Source: Catalinimonas sp038039535
GTDB lineage: Bacteria; Bacteroidota; Bacteroidia; Cytophagales; Cyclobacteriaceae
Assembly (NCBI RefSeq): GCF_038039535.1
Contig: NZ_JBBPHP010000034.1
Coordinates: forward strand, 1-64,000
Length of the DNA: 64,000 bases
Direction of reading: 5' to 3'
A model generated the notes under the pieces. That model had not been told where the DNA came from. It saw nothing but the letters and a program-made list of their open reading frames with translations, and did not search any database. The position numbers and the translations under genes were made by a program. Positions 61,578 through 64,000 of this stretch are shown piece by piece (within the stretch, counting starts at the first letter, position 1; each line of letters opens with the position of its first letter).

Positions 61578-64000
61578 GGTAGTAGAAGTAATGCTGCGGA
61601 TGTATTCGGAAGGAGAGAGCTGGTATTCATTTTTAAAGACGGTAGAGAAATATGCAGGGGAAGAAAAGCCAACTTCGTAGGCAATTTCGGCAATGCTAAG
61701 TTCCTGTAGCATAAGTAATTCTTTGGCCTTAGTCAGGCGCAACTGTTTGATATAATCATTTACGCTCATTCCCAACAAAGCTTTTACTTTGCGATAGAGT
61801 TGTACGCGTGATAGTCCTGTCTCTCTGGCAATCTCATTGACACTCAGCTCAGGGTCGCCAAGCTTTTGATCTACGATAGACTTAAATTTATCAAGAAAGA
61901 CTTTATCCAGCTTATTGACACCTTCGGGTATTTCTATCGGCTCAGTGGAAGATTTGCCCAGATAATGCTGACGCAGTATTTCACGGCTTTGTAGCAGTTG
62001 GATGATACGGGCCATCAAATATTTGGTATGAAAAGGCTTGACGATATAGGCATCTGCTCCGGTTTGCAGGCCTTCCACCTGCTGATCGGTTGTATCTCGG
62101 GCGGTGAGCAAAATGACAGGAATATGCGAAGTTCTGAAATCAGTTTTGATGGTTTTAGCAAAGGTAATACCATCGGTCCCCGGCATCATAATGTCACTAA
62201 TGATCAGGTCGGGTACTTCCTCAAAAGCTAATGCCAGCCCCTGGTCACCATCGCTGGCACTTAGCACCTGGTAGTGGGGCTTTAGTTTAGATATCAGAAA
62301 TTTGTTAAGGTCAGCATTGTCCTCAATCACCAGGATGCTGGTTTCAGGAGAGGAGGTAATGGCTCTAAGTGGCTCTACCTTTTCATTTGCTTCATCTTCG
62401 TAAATACTTCTCAAAGGAATATGCTTATAAGCAGGCTCAGTCTCTGTATATTCCTCTTTTTTCAGATGTTCCCTGCCTAAAGGAAGCTTAATTTCAAAGC
62501 AGGTGCCCTTGTCCTTTTCACTGTCAATTTTGATAGAGCCATGATGCATCTGTATCAGTTCACGTGAAAGCGAAAGCCCTAAACCGGTGCCCATACTATT
62601 GTTTTGTTCTCCCCGGTAAAACCTCTCAAAAGCGTGGGCGATGTGCTCCCTTGACATGCCTCTGCCATTATCTTTGATCAGTATTCTGGCTTGCTTCTTA
62701 TCGGTGTCCTGCTCTATCATCACCAGTATCTTGCCTCCGTCAGCCGTGTACTTAAAAGCATTGGATAGGAGGTTGAAGAAAACTTTATCCAGCATGGAGT
62801 CATCAAACCAAAGCTCAAGCTGGGGCTCAATCGTAACCAGTTGATAATCAATATTCCTTTTGCTGGCAGTAGTTTCAAAGGCAGAGAAAATTTCCTGGAT
62901 AAAGGATACCAGATCACCACGAGAGGCTTTAAGGGCCATTTTACCATGCTCTATCCGGCGGAAATCCAGTAGCTGACTGACCAATCTCAGCAGGCGGGCA
63001 GCGTTCTTTTTTATCAGTTGAATATCTTTATGGAAGGATTCTTTACTGAGAGACTCACTTTCCAGGATATCTTCAATGGAGGTGAGAATCAGGGTAATGG
63101 GGGTGCGAAATTCGTGAGAGATATCCGTAAAGAAGCGGAATTTCGCCTGATTGGCCTCTTCTGTTTCCTGCGCAAGTTGCATAATCTGGTTACGCTGCTT
63201 CAGGATCTCTTCGTTCTTGCTTTTCAACTGACGATTGGTTTCCAGCTTTTCTTTCAGTGCATAAAGTGCGTAGGCCCCCAGCACAATAGCTGCTACCAGG
63301 CTACTAATAACGACATAAAGCAAAGTGCGCTGGTTCTGATACACTGCCAACTGTTCCTGTATGGCGTTCTGTTGATTGACAATATCCTGTTGTTGCTCAT
63401 AGATTTTTTCAGCCTGTGATTTGATAATCTTGACATTGGACTGATCTATCACTGTGGTTTGGAGAATATTTTCTTTCTCATAAGGCTTGCCCTCCAGGAT
63501 ATTGACAGCCAGCTCTATTGCCTTATCACCACCGGTAGGGTAAAGGAAGGTCGCATCCAGTATCCCATTATTAACCATATCAATACCCAGGCGAGGACCA
63601 AAAAGGCCATCAATCCCCAGTAGAATAGGCATATTTTCGGTCTGTGCAGCATCCAGTACCTGATGAGTAGCTCTGGCCATCATATCGTTGAAAGCAAAGA
63701 TAAGATCAGCCTGCTGCACCTTGTCTAGCTGATTTCGGATTTCCTTTCGGGCAACCTCTTCTTCCCATTGCCCATTGATAGAATCCATGAGCACCAAATC
63801 GGGGTGGTTTTTCAGCGCATCTACAAAGCCCTGGTGGCGACCTTGTGCAGGGGTAGAACCAGGTAATCCAGTGATTTCCAGAATCTTTCCCCCTTCCGGG
63901 AGCAGGTTAGCAGCATAGGCACCGGCAATACTCCCGATCTCATAATTATCTGCTCCTACATAAGCGGTATAGTTATCGGAAGCGATCTTGCGGTCCACTA
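61575..64000 (-). CDS. Hybrid two-component sensor-regulator with periplasmic sugar-binding domain (5' end cut)
   Basis: The visible 807 residues start inside the sensor. Residues 1-190 are a periplasmic-binding-protein-like domain (GADNYEIGSIAGAYAA, FAFNDMMARA, IPxLLGIDGL-type strand). A transmembrane helix lies at 226-248. The HisKA box FFTDISHEFRTP holds His295. The ATPase has FNLLSNAFKYT, DNGRGM and GTGLGLSLS. A receiver domain with Asp602 (SDIMMPGTDG) and Lys654 follows, and an AraC HTH closes the chain. All four output motifs are intact. Same architecture as the fructose sensor BT1754 of B. thetaiotaomicron, and the same gene neighbourhood. The true start lies beyond the window end. Confidence 0.93.
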   Translation of the reverse strand, partial: VDRKIASDNYTAYVGADNYEIGSIAGAYAANLLPEGGKILEITGLPGSTPAQGRHQGFVDALKNHPDLVLMDSINGQWEEEVARKEIRNQLDKVQQADLIFAFNDMMARATHQVLDAAQTENMPILLGIDGLFGPRLGIDMVNNGILDATFLYPTGGDKAIELAVNILEGKPYEKENILQTTVIDQSNVKIIKSQAEKIYEQQQDIVNQQNAIQEQLAVYQNQRTLLYVVISSLVAAIVLGAYALYALKEKLETNRQLKSKNEEILKQRNQIMQLAQETEEANQAKFRFFTDISHEFRTPITLILTSIEDILESESLSKESFHKDIQLIKKNAARLLRLVSQLLDFRRIEHGKMALKASRGDLVSFIQEIFSAFETTASKRNIDYQLVTIEPQLELWFDDSMLDKVFFNLLSNAFKYTADGGKILVMIEQDTDKKQARILIKDNGRGMSREHIAHAFERFYRGEQNNSMGTGLGLSLSRELIQMHHGSIKIDSEKDKGTCFEIKLPLGREHLKKEEYTETEPAYKHIPLRSIYEDEANEKVEPLRAITSSPETSILVIEDNADLNKFLISKLKPHYQVLSASDGDQGLALAFEEVPDLIISDIMMPGTDGITFAKTIKTDFRTSHIPVILLTARDTTDQQVEGLQTGADAYIVKPFHTKYLMARIIQLLQSREILRQHYLGKSSTEPIEIPEGVNKLDKVFLDKFKSIVDQKLGDPELSVNEIARETGLSRVQLYRKVKALLGMSVNDYIKQLRLTKAKELLMLQELSIAEIAYEVGFSSPAYFSTVFKNEYQLSPSEYIRSITSTT

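Noticed and set aside
1..64000. CRISPR array, tRNA, rRNA or integrase attachment site
   Set aside because: No regularly spaced direct repeats, no tRNA cloverleaf with CCA-end context and no rRNA-like sequence were seen on either strand, though short tRNAs could be missed by eye.

Overview
The window reads as chromosomal DNA of a Bacteroidota bacterium, most likely a marine-type member of the Cytophagales (the order is inference). The signs are SusC/SusD-type receptors, a hybrid two-component sensor with an AraC output domain, many lipoproteins and outer-membrane barrels, a TamB/TamL pair, Tat-exported oxidoreductase and glycosidase, and almost no Shine-Dalgarno sequences before start codons. 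No rRNA, tRNA or CRISPR array was seen.

Layout. (1) 1-5830 holds an Omp85-type barrel, an unusual fusion of an alpha/beta hydrolase with a beta-lactamase-family hydrolase and a membrane tail, and a C45-type Ntn hydrolase whose signal anchor lies in a different frame from its body. (2) 5830-7450 is a decay zone with a phased 10-bp repeat, a strong terminator hairpin, a broken IS1-type transposase and a broken SusC plug-domain fragment. (3) 7517-19573 holds a Tat-exported Gfo/Idh/MocA oxidoreductase, an AraC regulator, an esterase, an HdeD-family protein, a Tat-exported GH1 glycosidase, two porins, an exported glutaminase and an exported amidohydrolase. (4) 20264-31402 contains two copies of a module: a seven-helix membrane AraC regulator, a small membrane protein of a family I do not recognise, and a sulfatase. 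A pirin follows the first sulfatase. (5) 31542-44234 is a long, same-strand, closely spaced run of envelope genes: a HAD-type lipoprotein, DUF4136-type lipoproteins, small barrels, a DUF1254/DUF1214 pair, DUF4377-META, DUF2092, DUF6515, DUF481, a shortened HdeD protein and unknown secreted proteins. (6) 44543-51671 is the tamB-tamL outer-membrane assembly pair.

(7) 52395-64000, on the minus strand, is a fructan utilisation locus. In transcription order it has a hybrid sensor-regulator with a periplasmic sugar-binding domain (cut by the window end), an MFS sugar porter, a PfkB fructokinase, SusC, SusD and a GH32 lipoprotein. The gene set matches the fructan locus of Bacteroides thetaiotaomicron controlled by BT1754. 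Surface GH32 and SusCD would cut and import fructan, the porter would bring fructose into the cytoplasm, the kinase would phosphorylate it, and the sensor would report periplasmic fructose. The gap between sensor and porter carries two pairs of direct repeats, each with a 21-bp period, which are good operator candidates. A degraded serine recombinase separates this locus from tamL.

The best candidates for something undescribed are the duplicated membrane-AraC/small-membrane-protein/sulfatase module and the long envelope gene run attached to it.
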